This document shows positions 8,544 to 20,925 of a DNA stretch of 64,000 bases, piece by piece (the stretch's first letter is position 1; each line of letters opens with the position of its first letter). The translations under genes were made by a program, and so were the position numbers. Source of the stretch: Mycobacterium sp. PO1 (GTDB taxonomy: Bacteria; Actinomycetota; Actinomycetes; Mycobacteriales; Mycobacteriaceae); assembly GCF_017312405.1 (NCBI RefSeq), contig NZ_BLTG01000011.1, forward strand, positions 31,378-95,377. The letters are read 5' to 3'. The notes beneath the pieces were generated by a model. It did no database searches. It had not been told where the DNA came from and worked only from the letters and a program-made list of their open reading frames with translations.

Positions 8544-8927
8544 TCAGCTCAGCGCCTTGGCCTTCAGCGTGTCGAATTCGGCCTGCGAGATCGTGCCGGT
8601 CTCCAGCAGGTTCTTGGCGTCGGCGATCTCCTGAGCCGGAGATCTGCCCGCGGCATTCTTGATGTAGTCGTCGGTCTCCCGCTTGGCTGCCATCGCCTGC
8701 TCGCGGGCCCGCTCGGCCATGCCCTTGCCGCGGGCGATCAGGTAGACCAGCGCCGTCAGGTAGGGCAGCACGATCAGGAAGATCACCCAGATCGCCTTGA
8801 CCCAGCCGGAGGTCTTGTGGTCGCGCCAGAACAGGTCGACCAGGATGTTGAACAGGATCATCAGGTACGCGATGAACGCGAAGATGACCAGCGTGGTCCA
8901 GAGGAAGTCCCAGAACGTATTCCACAT
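8544..8927 (-). CDS. PLDc_N and SHOCT domain membrane protein
   Basis: A 127-residue protein with two transmembrane helices near residues 8-32 and 44-66 in a cardiolipin-synthase N-terminal (PLDc_N) pattern. A charged linker follows, then a C-terminal SHOCT motif (LLETGTISQAEFDTLKAKAL). The function is unknown; SHOCT segments are thought to mediate oligomerisation. The ATG at 8927 has a purine-rich AAGGAG about nine bases upstream on its strand. It is monocistronic and convergent with the exonuclease gene. Confidence 0.8.
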   Translation of the reverse strand: MWNTFWDFLWTTLVIFAFIAYLMILFNILVDLFWRDHKTSGWVKAIWVIFLIVLPYLTALVYLIARGKGMAERAREQAMAAKRETDDYIKNAAGRSPAQEIADAKNLLETGTISQAEFDTLKAKALS

Positions 8928-9038
8928 GACGGCTACTCCTTAACCGTGGTCGGTGCTGTCTGCGCCGGCGTCAGTTAAACACGGGCCGGGGGAGGGACGG
9001 AGCAGGGTCGCCGGGTTGTGACGGCGTTGTGATGAGGG

Positions 9039-9515
9039 TCATCGGCTGTTCAGACGCTGGCGCAGCACCGAGGCCAGCGACTCGCCGCCGGTGCGGTAAC
9101 CCCTGATGGGAACGTGTGTCACCGGGTCGAAGAAACCGACCCTGCCGAGCTGCTCGGCCAGTCGGCAGCGAAACCCCGGCTCAGCGCCGGGCCGGAACAC
9201 GATCCGCACATGCGACTTCGCCAGGAATCCGACCGGCGTGAACTCGGCGACGTCCGCCCAGCGGTAGGCGCGCCCGGCGTGGGTGAACCCCTGCTCACCC
9301 AGCACCAGGCCGTCGGTGGCCAGCGCCTGCACGGCGGCGACGAACACGGTGCCGAACATCGCCAGCGCGACCAGCACCAGCGGCAGGTACACCAGACCGG
9401 TGACCCCGGCGACGGCAGCACCCCCGAGCAGAAGCGCGGCGGTGATCGCGACGCTGGAGCCGACCAACTGGAACAGCCAGTGCGACCGTGCCAACGGCAC
9501 GACGGTTGTGCTCAC
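9039..9515 (-). CDS. Small membrane protein of unknown function
   Basis: A 158-residue protein with two predicted transmembrane helices (about residues 14-36 and 41-66), then a soluble C-terminal half in which VLGEQGFTHAGRAYRWADV looks like a PH-like or DUF2550-like beta region. I do not recognise a specific family. It starts 15 bases after the leuA stop on the same strand, so it is probably the second gene of the leuA transcript. The GTG at 9515 is inferred; the frame is open into leuA. Confidence 0.62.
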   Translation of the reverse strand: MSTTVVPLARSHWLFQLVGSSVAITAALLLGGAAVAGVTGLVYLPLVLVALAMFGTVFVAAVQALATDGLVLGEQGFTHAGRAYRWADVAEFTPVGFLAKSHVRIVFRPGAEPGFRCRLAEQLGRVGFFDPVTHVPIRGYRTGGESLASVLRQRLNSR

Positions 9516-9529
9516 CGCTGCCGTGTCAC

Positions 9530-11359
<1,830 letters not shown>

Positions 11360-11400
11360 TCAGGTCTGGGGGACTTCGACCGGCGCATCGCGAAACACCC

Positions 11401-11434
11401 GCGACGGGAAGCCGGTCTGATCAGACCCCGTCGC
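11401..11434 (-). promoter_or_regulatory. Attenuator-like hairpin in the leuA leader
   Basis: The bases at 11401-11408 and 11427-11434 form a perfect 8-bp stem. Nested in it is a 14-base perfect palindrome at 11414-11427. The structure covers the last codons and the stop of the leader peptide and lies 53 bases before leuA. Ribosome stalling at the Leu codons would change whether it forms. No U-run follows, which is usual for actinobacterial terminators. Confidence 0.65.
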
Positions 11435-11462
11435 GGCGTCCGAGAAGGAGCACCCGCTGCAC
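11421..11462 (-). CDS. Leucine leader peptide (leuL), leaderless
   Basis: A 13-codon open frame reading MQRVLLLGRRDGV, with three consecutive Leu codons (CTC CTT CTC), sits about 75 bases upstream of leuA on the same strand. The GTG start is exactly seven bases after TACAGT, so transcription probably begins on the start codon itself. A run of Leu codons just ahead of a hairpin is the classic signature of ribosome-mediated attenuation of leucine genes. The peptide itself probably has no function apart from sensing charged leucyl-tRNA. Confidence 0.7.
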   Translation of the reverse strand: MQRVLLLGRRDGV

Positions 11463-11469
11463 GCGACTC

Positions 11470-11475
11470 ACTGTA
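11470..11475 (-). promoter_or_regulatory. -10 element of the leuA leader transcript
   Basis: TACAGT fits the mycobacterial TANNNT -10 and is placed seven bases before the GTG of the leucine leader peptide at 11462, giving a leaderless start. Confidence 0.6.
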
Positions 11476-11582
11476 CTCCCGGGCTGCGAGATGCCCAAAT
11501 GCGTCTCACCCCCGTTGAGACTGCGGTCAGCGTGCCCGCTACTCGCACTTTCCCGCGCTGGCTGCAGTCTGAACGGCAACCG

Positions 11583-12287
11583 TCAGACCTGGGAGTCGGG
11601 GAACGCGATCACCGACAAAAACCTGATCGGCACCTCGACCAGGTCGACGGGGCCGTGCGCGCCCTCGCCGTCGAGCTGCAACGAGTCGCCGGCATGCAGC
11701 CGGTAGACCGTGCGGCTGTGGCTGTAGTCCATGACACCTTCGAGCATGTAGATGAACTCGGTGCCCGGGTGCTGGAACAACGGGTAGGTCTGGCTCTTCT
11801 CCGACAGCGTGACGTGCAGGCACTCGAGGCGTTTGTGTTCCCCGCGCAGCGAGCCCAGCAGCTGGTACTCGTGGCCCTCGCGGGTGCCTTCCCGCACGAT
11901 GCGCGCGCCGGTGCCGGACTTGGTGAACGCGGCCGGCCGCTCCACGTCGGCGCCGCGGAACAGGCTGGTCACCGGCACATCGAACCCCTTGGCGAGCAGC
12001 GCGAGGGTGGACAGGCTGCACGAGGTCTGGGCGTTCTCGATCTTGCTCATCATCGCCTTGGAGATCCCGACGCGCGCGGCGGTCTCGGCGACGGTCAACC
12101 CCTGCTGCAGACGGAGCTGACGGACGTTGTGTCCGATCGCCGCCTCGATCTCGAGTTCGTCGACGGGGGCGGCGGGGTCGCGGTCCCGGGCCGTGCCCGA
12201 CCTGTTGCGAAGCAACGAATCGGATTCTGCGCGAAGCAACGAATCGGATTCTGCGCGAAGCGGGTCGTTGCCGTCGGAGGAGTCCAC
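11583..12287 (-). CDS. XRE-family regulator with cupin domain
   Basis: About 234 residues: a low-complexity N-terminus, an HTH_3 domain (IGHNVRQLRLQQGLTVAETA, then ISKAMMSKIENAQ) and a C-terminal cupin (about residues 150-230) that would bind a small effector. Regulators of this type control amine and amino-acid catabolic genes. It is the last gene of the glutamate-synthase-like operon. The start is uncertain: GTG at 12287 is chosen, GTG at 12311 would overlap the flavoprotein gene. The N-terminal region contains a perfect 24-base duplication that repeats AESDSLLR in the protein. Confidence 0.78.
   Translation of the reverse strand: MDSSDGNDPLRAESDSLLRAESDSLLRNRSGTARDRDPAAPVDELEIEAAIGHNVRQLRLQQGLTVAETAARVGISKAMMSKIENAQTSCSLSTLALLAKGFDVPVTSLFRGADVERPAAFTKSGTGARIVREGTREGHEYQLLGSLRGEHKRLECLHVTLSEKSQTYPLFQHPGTEFIYMLEGVMDYSHSRTVYRLHAGDSLQLDGEGAHGPVDLVEVPIRFLSVIAFPDSQV
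12207..12254. repeat. 24-bp perfect tandem duplication inside the XRE-cupin gene
   Basis: Two identical in-frame 24-base units at 12207-12230 and 12231-12254, with a partial third beginning at 12255. It adds eight residues per copy to the disordered N-terminus of the regulator, so copy number may vary without breaking the frame. Confidence 0.9.
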
Positions 12288-12297
12288 AGCTAGATGT

Positions 12298-13494
12298 CTA
12301 GCGCATCTCACCCGCTCCGACGTAGGGGTAGGGGGTGGTGAGCAGCTCGCCGTCGGCGAAGCGGGAGAAGCGGAAGTCCGATTCCGGGATGCGCGGGTCG
12401 CTGCTGCGACCGTCGATCACGAGGTCGGCGACCAGCCGGCCGACCGCCGGCGCGATCTTGAAGCCGTGTCCGCTGAAGCCGGCAGCGATCACCAGCCCGT
12501 CCAACGGGCCGGGGGAGATCACCGGGTTCCAGTCCGGTGTGACGTCGTAACAGCCGGCGTAGCTGCTCGAGATCGCCGCGTCGGGGAAGCCGGGGAAGCG
12601 GGTGCCGACCTTGTCCACGGTCACGTCGACGAACGCCTCGGTGGCGCGGTTGAGGTAGCTGTCGGGGTCGGCGTCCTCGGTGTGCGCGAGGTCGCTGTTG
12701 CCGAACAGGATCTCCCCGCCCACCTCGGGGCGCACGTACTGCAGCGACACCAGATCGGAGAACACCGGAAGCCGGCTCACAGCGGCGCTGTCGATACCGG
12801 GATCGATCAGCACGATCTGTTCGCGGACCACGCGGATCGGCATGTCGATGCCGTAGGGCGCCAGGAACGGCCGGGTCCACACCCCGGTCGCGACGACCAC
12901 GGTGCCGGCCGAGATCTCGCTGCCGTCGGCCAGGCGCACACCGGTGACGCGCTCGCCGTCGACCAGCAACCCGGCGGCCGGGCTGCCCTGGCGCACCCGC
13001 GCTCCGGCGCTGCGCGCCGAGGCGGAGAACGCCTGCGCGGTCTGGTAGGCGTCGCCGTACCCGCCGCGGGACTCCCACCCGAACGCCGCGAACGGGGTCA
13101 GATCGGCGTAGGGCCACAGGCGGGCCACCTCGGCGTGGTCGATCTCCTCGGTGTCGACTCCCACGGACCGTTGTGCGGCCAGGCTCTTGCGCAACGCGTC
13201 CACGTTGGCGTCGGCGACGCCGACGACGTAGCCGGTCTGCCGGAACCCGATGTCGGTGCCGAAGAGATCCTGGGCGTTCTCGAACACCTCCAAGCCCGCG
13301 GCGGCCATGGCGGCCAGCGAGCTGACGCCGTAGTGGCAGCGCACGATTCCGCTGGACTTGCCCGTCATCCCGGAGCCGACGGTGCCGCGTTCGGCGACCA
13401 CCACCTCGGTGACGCCGCGCCGGCTCAGCGCCCACGCCGCCGCGCAGCCTTCCAGACCGCCGCCGATGACGACGACGTCCGCGGTCTCGGTCAC
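12298..13494 (-). CDS. DAO-type FAD-dependent oxidoreductase (sarcosine oxidase beta-like)
   Basis: A 398-residue single-chain flavoprotein. The N-terminal Rossmann motif VVVIGGGLEGCAAAWALSRR is at residues 7-26, followed by the GMTGKSSGIVRCHYG segment typical of sarcosine oxidase beta/DadA relatives, and the C-terminal GFSGHGFKIAPAVGRL flavin-contact motif. It should oxidise a secondary or primary amine (N-methylated amino acid or D-amino acid) to an imine. Its GTG overlaps the stop of the FMN glutamate-synthase gene (GTGA), placing it in the glnT/glx-like operon. The substrate cannot be read from the sequence. Confidence 0.85.
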   Translation of the reverse strand: MTETADVVVIGGGLEGCAAAWALSRRGVTEVVVAERGTVGSGMTGKSSGIVRCHYGVSSLAAMAAAGLEVFENAQDLFGTDIGFRQTGYVVGVADANVDALRKSLAAQRSVGVDTEEIDHAEVARLWPYADLTPFAAFGWESRGGYGDAYQTAQAFSASARSAGARVRQGSPAAGLLVDGERVTGVRLADGSEISAGTVVVATGVWTRPFLAPYGIDMPIRVVREQIVLIDPGIDSAAVSRLPVFSDLVSLQYVRPEVGGEILFGNSDLAHTEDADPDSYLNRATEAFVDVTVDKVGTRFPGFPDAAISSSYAGCYDVTPDWNPVISPGPLDGLVIAAGFSGHGFKIAPAVGRLVADLVIDGRSSDPRIPESDFRFSRFADGELLTTPYPYVGAGEMR

Positions 13495-14858
13495 CGCTGC
13501 GCCCCCGGGATCCAGTCGGTCCCCGCCAGCGGAACCCGGGCCATCGCGGCGGCCTCCACGTTGACCGCGACCAGGTCGTCGGGTTCGAGGTGGCAGACGT
13601 GGGCCTTACCGCAGGCCCGCGCGATGGTCTGCGCCTCCATCGTCAGCACCCGCAGATAGTTCGCCAGCCGGTGACCGCCGGCGACCGGGTCCAGCCGGGC
13701 CGCCAGCTCGGGATCCTGCGTGCTGATGCCCGCGGGATCGTTGCCGTCCTGGTAGTCGTCGTAGAAGCCGGCTGCGCTGCCGATCTTCTCGTAGTCGGCG
13801 GCGTAACGCGGGTGGTTGTCGCCGAGCGCGATCAGCGCCGCGGTGCCGATGGCCACCGCGTCGGCGCCCAGCGCCAGCGCCTTGGCGACGTCGGCCCCGT
13901 TGCGGATGCCGCCGGAGACGATGAGCTGCACCCCTTTCCGGTCTGCGGCGCCACCGGCCGCGGGGCGGTGCACGCCGAGTTCCTGCAGCGCCTGCACGGC
14001 CTGGGGGATGGCGGCCAGCGTCGGGATACCGACGTGCTCGATGAACACCTCCTGGGTGGCCGCGGTGCCGCCCTGCATACCGTCGACGACGACGACGTCG
14101 GCGCCGGCGTGCACGGCGAGCTTGACGTCGTAGTAGACGCGCGACGCGCCGACCTTGACGTAGATGGGCTTCTCCCAGTCGGTGATCTCACGCAGCTCGT
14201 TGATCTTGATGGTGAGGTCGTCGGGGCCGGTCCAGTCCGGGTGCCGGCACGCCGAGCGCTGGTCGATGCCCTGCGGCAGGGTCCGCATCGCCGCGACGCG
14301 CTCGGAGATCTTCTGGCCCAACAGCATTCCGCCGCCGCCGGGTTTGGCGCCCTGGCCCAGCACGATCTCGATGGCGTCGGCCTTACGCAGGTCGTCGGGG
14401 TTCATCCCGTAGCGGGACGGCAGATACTGGTAGACCAGCGTCTTGGACTGCCCGCGTTCCTCGGGAGTCATCCCGCCGTCGCCGGTCGTGGTGGATGTGC
14501 CGACCTCGCTGGCGCCGCGTCCGAGCGCCTCCTTGGCCGGTCCGGACAGCGCGCCGAAGCTCATGCCGGCGATCGTGACCGGGATGTCCAGGTGCAGTGG
14601 ATGTTTGGCGAACCGATCGCCGAGCACCACGTCGGTGGCGCAACGTTCGCGGTAGCCCTCCAGCGGGTAGCGCGACATCGACGCGCCGAGGAAGAGCAGG
14701 TCGTCGAAATGGGGCAGCGCCCTTTTGGCGCCCCAGCCGCGGATGTCGTAGATGCCCGTGTCGGCGGCGCGCTGGATGGCCGCGATGGTGGTGCGGTCGA
14801 AAGTGGCCGATTCGCGCAACCCCAGTCGGGCGCGGGAATCCGGGTTCTGTGGCGTCAT
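13491..14858 (-). CDS. FMN-binding glutamate synthase domain protein (GlxD/MgsC-like)
   Basis: A 455-residue protein equivalent to the central and FMN-binding domains of the glutamate synthase large subunit. Visible motifs are the SFGALSGPAKEALGRGAS segment, GQGAKPGGGGMLLG, YVKVGASRVYYDVKLAVHAG and VDGMQGGTAATQ, and a C-terminal Cys-containing tail (RACGKAHVCHL). Stand-alone copies of this domain, together with separate amidotransferase and GXGXG proteins, form N-methylglutamate synthase or related GlxBCD complexes. The ATG overlaps the stop of the GXGXG gene (ATGA). A role in amine assimilation or alternative glutamate synthesis is inferred from the operon. Confidence 0.88.
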   Translation of the reverse strand: MTPQNPDSRARLGLRESATFDRTTIAAIQRAADTGIYDIRGWGAKRALPHFDDLLFLGASMSRYPLEGYRERCATDVVLGDRFAKHPLHLDIPVTIAGMSFGALSGPAKEALGRGASEVGTSTTTGDGGMTPEERGQSKTLVYQYLPSRYGMNPDDLRKADAIEIVLGQGAKPGGGGMLLGQKISERVAAMRTLPQGIDQRSACRHPDWTGPDDLTIKINELREITDWEKPIYVKVGASRVYYDVKLAVHAGADVVVVDGMQGGTAATQEVFIEHVGIPTLAAIPQAVQALQELGVHRPAAGGAADRKGVQLIVSGGIRNGADVAKALALGADAVAIGTAALIALGDNHPRYAADYEKIGSAAGFYDDYQDGNDPAGISTQDPELAARLDPVAGGHRLANYLRVLTMEAQTIARACGKAHVCHLEPDDLVAVNVEAAAMARVPLAGTDWIPGAQR

Positions 14859-15553
14859 CAGTAGGCACTCGTGTTGTCGGCGTGGAAGTGATACAGGGTG
14901 CGCGCGGACCCGTAGCGGGTGTAGGCGGCGGTGTCGTCGTCGTCGAATCCGGCGGCCTTGAGAAGCTCGGCGAGTTCTCGATGATGTTCGGGGTCCATCG
15001 GTTTGGCGATGCAGTCCGCGCCGAGGGATGCGACGTCACCGCGCACGTACAGGCGTGCCTCGTAGATCGAGTCGCCCAGCGCCTCTCCGGCGTCGCCGCG
15101 GACCACGAGGCGCCCGGCCTGGGCCATGAACGCGCTCATGTGCCCGACGCTGCCCCCGACCACGATGTCGACCCCTTTCATCGAGATGCCGCAGCGGGCC
15201 GCGGCATTGCCCTCGATGACCAGCAGGCCGCCGTGCGCGGTGGCGCCGGCGGACTGCGAGGCGTCGCCCTTGACCCATACGGTGCCGCTCATCATGTTCT
15301 CGGCGACCCCGGTCCCGGCGTTGCCGTGGATCACCACGTCGGCGCGCTGGTTCATGCCCGCCGCGTAGTAGCCGACGTGCCCGTCGACGGTGACGGTCAC
15401 GGGTGCGTCGAGGCCGACGGCGACGTTGTGCGCACCGGCCGGATGCCTGACGACGAACTCGCCGGTCAGCTCGGGGGCGTGCAGAGCGGCGTTGACGTCG
15501 CGAAGCGGCGTGTTGCGCAGATCGAACTGTGTTGCGGGCACTATCTGCTCCAC
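14858..15553 (-). CDS. GXGXG-motif glutamate synthase subunit (GlxC/MgsB-like)
   Basis: About 231 residues forming the right-handed beta-helix that ends the glutamate synthase large subunit. The repeated G-x-G turns are obvious (VTVDGHVGYYAAGMNQ, VIHGNAGTGVAENMMSG, VWVKGDASQSAG, IVVGGSVGHMSAF, VVRGDAGEALGDSIYE). The domain is structural and channels ammonia in the family. The start is either GTG 15553, overlapping the amidotransferase end by 13 bases, or GTG 15541 at a TAGTG overlap. It lies between the GATase and FMN subunits, so the three together rebuild one split GltB-like enzyme. Confidence 0.85.
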   Translation of the reverse strand: MEQIVPATQFDLRNTPLRDVNAALHAPELTGEFVVRHPAGAHNVAVGLDAPVTVTVDGHVGYYAAGMNQRADVVIHGNAGTGVAENMMSGTVWVKGDASQSAGATAHGGLLVIEGNAAARCGISMKGVDIVVGGSVGHMSAFMAQAGRLVVRGDAGEALGDSIYEARLYVRGDVASLGADCIAKPMDPEHHRELAELLKAAGFDDDDTAAYTRYGSARTLYHFHADNTSAY

Positions 15554-16449
15554 GCGTACACCACCTCCGGTTCGGGTTCCCAGATACGGGCCTTCTCGAC
15601 GCCGGGCAGCCCGGCCAGTGCCCGGTATTCGCTGCCCATCGCCACCCAGTCGTCGGTCTCGGCGATCACCGCGGGCTTGCAGGCGATGGCGTCGCGCACC
15701 ACGGCGAAGGAATCGCGGTTGGACACCAGCAGCGTGTAGAAACCGTCGAACGTCGCGCACAGCGCCTTCAGTGCGGTCTGGACGTCGAGTCCGTCGGCGA
15801 GCTGTTTGGCGATGAACCTGGCACCGACCTCGGTGTCGTTCTCGCTGTCGAAAGCGATTCCGGCCGAGCGCAGTTCGCGACGGACGGTGGCGTGGTTGGC
15901 GAACGACCCGTTGTGCACCAGGCATTGGCCGGAACCGACGGCGTAGGGGTGGCAACCGGCCGGGGTCACCGCCGATTCGGTGGCCATCCGGGTGTGCCCG
16001 ACACCTTGCCAGCCCTGGGCCTTCGCCAGGCCCCAGGCATCGGTCAGTGCGCGGGGATGACCGACCCCCTTGAGCACCGCCATGTCCGCGCCGAATCCGG
16101 CGATCAGCGCCTGCGGGTACGCCGACCGCACAGCGGCCAGCAGCTTTTCGGACTCCACGGCAGCCGACAGCAGGAAGCTGTCGTCGACGGCGACTCCGTC
16201 GACGTCGGAACCCAGTTCGGCCGCGACCGCAGCGGTGACCGCGGCGATGTCGGCGGTGGTTCCGGGGGCGAGTTCGGCGATCGAGACGCAGCCCTGGCCG
16301 GGCGGCGACCAGGTCGGGTCGCCGTAGACGGCGACGCCGGCCGAGTCGCTGCCGCGCTCACCCATCTCGCAGAGCATGCCGGTAAGCAGTTCACCGAGTC
16401 GGGGGTTGAGCTCGGGGTTGCGCAGGTGCAACCCGACGATCCCGCACAT
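15541..16449 (-). CDS. Class II glutamine amidotransferase (GlxB/MgsA-like)
   Basis: A 302-residue Ntn-type glutaminase. The start Met is followed directly by the nucleophile Cys2 (MCGIVGLHL), and the substrate loops GHTRMATESAVTP and CLVHNGSFANH are present. It releases ammonia from glutamine, or methylamine from gamma-glutamylmethylamide in the N-methylglutamate pathway, for the FMN subunit. AGAAGGG about eight bases upstream confirms the ATG at 16449, which exposes Cys2. It follows the glnT-like gene by 29 bases and precedes the GXGXG gene. Confidence 0.9.
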   Translation of the reverse strand: MCGIVGLHLRNPELNPRLGELLTGMLCEMGERGSDSAGVAVYGDPTWSPPGQGCVSIAELAPGTTADIAAVTAAVAAELGSDVDGVAVDDSFLLSAAVESEKLLAAVRSAYPQALIAGFGADMAVLKGVGHPRALTDAWGLAKAQGWQGVGHTRMATESAVTPAGCHPYAVGSGQCLVHNGSFANHATVRRELRSAGIAFDSENDTEVGARFIAKQLADGLDVQTALKALCATFDGFYTLLVSNRDSFAVVRDAIACKPAVIAETDDWVAMGSEYRALAGLPGVEKARIWEPEPEVVYAWSR

Positions 16450-16478
16450 GTGTTGATTCCCTTCTGGTTTCGGGCCGC

Positions 16479-17804
16479 TCAGAACGCGGTCAGGTAGTTG
16501 TCGATCTCCCACGGGCTGACCGCGCTGTGGTAGGCGAAGAATTCGTCGCGTTTGACCCCGGCGAAGTAACCGGCGACGCCGTCTCCCGCGGCGTCGAGCA
16601 CACCGCTCACCACCGGGTCGGCCTCGAATTCCTCCACCGCGTGCAGCAGGGTCGGGGGCAGTGCCTTGGTGCCGTTCCCGCCGCCCACCGGGCCGGGATC
16701 GGTGCTGCGTTTGATGCCGTCGATGCCGGCGCCCAGCGCCGCCGCGATCGCCAGATAGGGGTTGGCCGATCCGTCGCCGCCGCGCAGCTCGATGCGTTCG
16801 CAGTCCGGCACCCGGATGTAGTGGGTGCGGTCGTTGCCGCCGTAGGTGGGCAGTCGCGGTGCCCAGGAGGCGCCGGACGAGGTGGAGGTGGCGCCGGTGC
16901 GCTTGTAGGAGTTCACGGTGGGGGCGACGACGGCCTGCAACGCGCAGGCGTGGTCGAGGACGCCGCCGATGAAGCCGTAGGCGGTTTCCGACAGCCCGAG
17001 TCCGCGGTGGTCCTCGGCGGCGGGGTCGGCCGGGAAGACGGGGTTGCCTCCGCTGGTCAGCGACAGGTGCAGGTGCAGCCCGCTGCCGGTCTTGTCGGCG
17101 AACGGCTTGGGCATGAAGGTGGCGATCATGCCGCGCTCGGCGGCGATCATCGACAGCAGGTAGCGCAGCGTGACGACCCGGTCGGCGGTGGTGAGCGCCT
17201 CGGCGAACTTGAAGTTCTGCTCGAACTGGCCGTTGCCGTCCTCGTGGTCGTTGGCGTAGTTCGACCAGCCGAGGGTGTTCATCGCGGCCGACACCGCGGT
17301 GAGGTGCTCATACATCCGGGTCACCCCGCGGGCGTCGTAGCAGGGCTGGGCGGCGGTGTCGGCCGCGTCGGCGACCGACACACTGCCGTCCTGGCCGCGT
17401 CGCAGCAGAAAGTACTCGACCTCGGCGCCCACCCACGGCTCGAAACCGGCGTCGGCGCACTGCTCGATCAGCGACTTGAGGATCACCCGCGGGGCGTAGG
17501 GCCAGGGCGCACCGTTGACGTACGGGTCGCAGTGCACGATCGCCAGGCCGTCCTTGATGAACGGGATCGGGGTGAACGATGCCGGGTCGGGCATCGCCAT
17601 CAGGTCGGGGTCCTTGGGTTCCTGGCCCATCGCGCCCACGGCGTATCCCGCGAACCCGACGCCCTCGGTGGCCAGCATGTCGACCGCCTCCACCGGGACC
17701 AGCTTGGCGCAGGGCTTCCCGCGCAGGTCCACGAACAGCGCGAGGATGAATTTCGTTTCAGACTGTGTGCACAACTCGGCCAGTGTGGCCAGGTCTTCCG
17801 GCAT
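16479..17804 (-). CDS. Glutamine synthetase-like ligase (GlnT / gamma-glutamylmethylamide synthetase family)
   Basis: A 441-residue GlnA-fold ligase. Recognisable segments are VGAEVEYFLLRRG (Glu metal ligands), the NDHEDGNGQFEQNF loop, FMPKPFADKTGSGLHLHLSL (ATP/metal site) and PRLPTYGGNDRTHYIRVP. It joins glutamate and ammonia, or methylamine, with ATP. GlnT and GMAS cannot be separated from sequence alone. The ATG at 17804 has AAGGGTGG just upstream. It leads the five-gene operon with the split glutamate synthase and flavoprotein, supporting an amine-assimilation cycle. Close homologues in M. smegmatis lie at the same place between leuA and ask. Confidence 0.87.
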   Translation of the reverse strand: MPEDLATLAELCTQSETKFILALFVDLRGKPCAKLVPVEAVDMLATEGVGFAGYAVGAMGQEPKDPDLMAMPDPASFTPIPFIKDGLAIVHCDPYVNGAPWPYAPRVILKSLIEQCADAGFEPWVGAEVEYFLLRRGQDGSVSVADAADTAAQPCYDARGVTRMYEHLTAVSAAMNTLGWSNYANDHEDGNGQFEQNFKFAEALTTADRVVTLRYLLSMIAAERGMIATFMPKPFADKTGSGLHLHLSLTSGGNPVFPADPAAEDHRGLGLSETAYGFIGGVLDHACALQAVVAPTVNSYKRTGATSTSSGASWAPRLPTYGGNDRTHYIRVPDCERIELRGGDGSANPYLAIAAALGAGIDGIKRSTDPGPVGGGNGTKALPPTLLHAVEEFEADPVVSGVLDAAGDGVAGYFAGVKRDEFFAYHSAVSPWEIDNYLTAF

Positions 17805-17930
17805 GTCGACCACCCTTTGTCTCTTGTTGTGAATCAAAGTATCACCCAAGGAAACATATCGCAGTGTGAGCGATGCCCGCAGGTCGAGCCGGTGGTTTTC
17901 CGGATCAGGCCGGCGGGCGGGTGGTGCTTG

Positions 17931-18518
17931 TCAGAGCTGCGCCCAGTTCAGGACGACGTCCTCCAGGGGCAGGCGCCGGCGGGGCTGGCCGTCACGCTCG
18001 GCGATCTCCGGGGCCACGTCGGCGTAGTCACCGAGGCGGCCCACCGCGATCACCACCAGTGGACGCAGCTGCCCGGACAGTCCGAAGGCCGCGCAGGCGC
18101 CCTCGGTGTCGAACCCGGCCATCGGGTGCACGATCAATCCCCGCGAGACCGCTTCCACCGACAGATTGGCCAGCGCAGCGCCGGCATCGACGGCGGCGTA
18201 GCGCTCGGTGCGGTCGTCCTCGCCGTCGTCGGCGCACACCAGGATCAGCGCGCTGGCGGCCGTGGCGTAGCTGTTGCCGCGCCGCAGCAGCCCGGCAAGT
18301 GTGGTGAACACCTCGTCTGCCCGTCGGCCGACCAGGAACCGCACCGGTTGCCGCCGGCCCCAGGTCGGTGCCCAGCGCGCCGCCTCCAGCACCCCGACGA
18401 GGTCCTCTTTTCCCAGCTCGGCGGTGGGATCGAAGGCGCGGGGACTCCAGCGCGCGGCGATGGCCGGCTGCACCGGAACCGAGGTGTCGGCCGTGCGATC
18501 GGAGGGCGCGTCAGGCAC
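17931..18518 (-). CDS. Nitroreductase family protein
   Basis: A 195-residue FMN-dependent nitroreductase-fold protein. [10 protein letters not shown] near the N-terminus and [20 protein letters not shown] are the usual FMN phosphate-contact segments, and [20 protein letters not shown] is the C-terminal motif. The family reduces nitro compounds, quinones or flavins with NAD(P)H; the substrate is unknown. It is a single gene divergent from ask; ATG/GTG choice at 18518 follows the open frame. Confidence 0.82.
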   Translation of the reverse strand: MPDAPSDRTADTSVPVQPAIAARWSPRAFDPTAELGKEDLVGVLEAARWAPTWGRRQPVRFLVGRRADEVFTTLAGLLRRGNSYATAASALILVCADDGEDDRTERYAAVDAGAALANLSVEAVSRGLIVHPMAGFDTEGACAAFGLSGQLRPLVVIAVGRLGDYADVAPEIAERDGQPRRRLPLEDVVLNWAQL

Positions 18519-18615
18519 CGCACGGAGGCTACCGGCCCCGACCGGCGGTGGAAATGCAGGTGGGGGGTGCCTCTATCCTTTATGTGATCTCCCCCCGAAC
18601 TGGAAAGGTTTTCTT

Positions 18616-20918
<2,303 letters not shown>

Positions 20919-20925
20919 TCCAGCC

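Noticed and set aside
17815..17860. A GlnR-like box upstream of the glnT-like gene
   Set aside because: ATCAC and GAAAC half-sites are present but spaced by five rather than six bases, so I do not claim a site.
16527..18587. A 686-codon plus-strand ORF opposite glnT and the nitroreductase gene
   Set aside because: It is an antisense shadow of GC-rich codon bias; both real genes on the minus strand have clear family motifs and starts.
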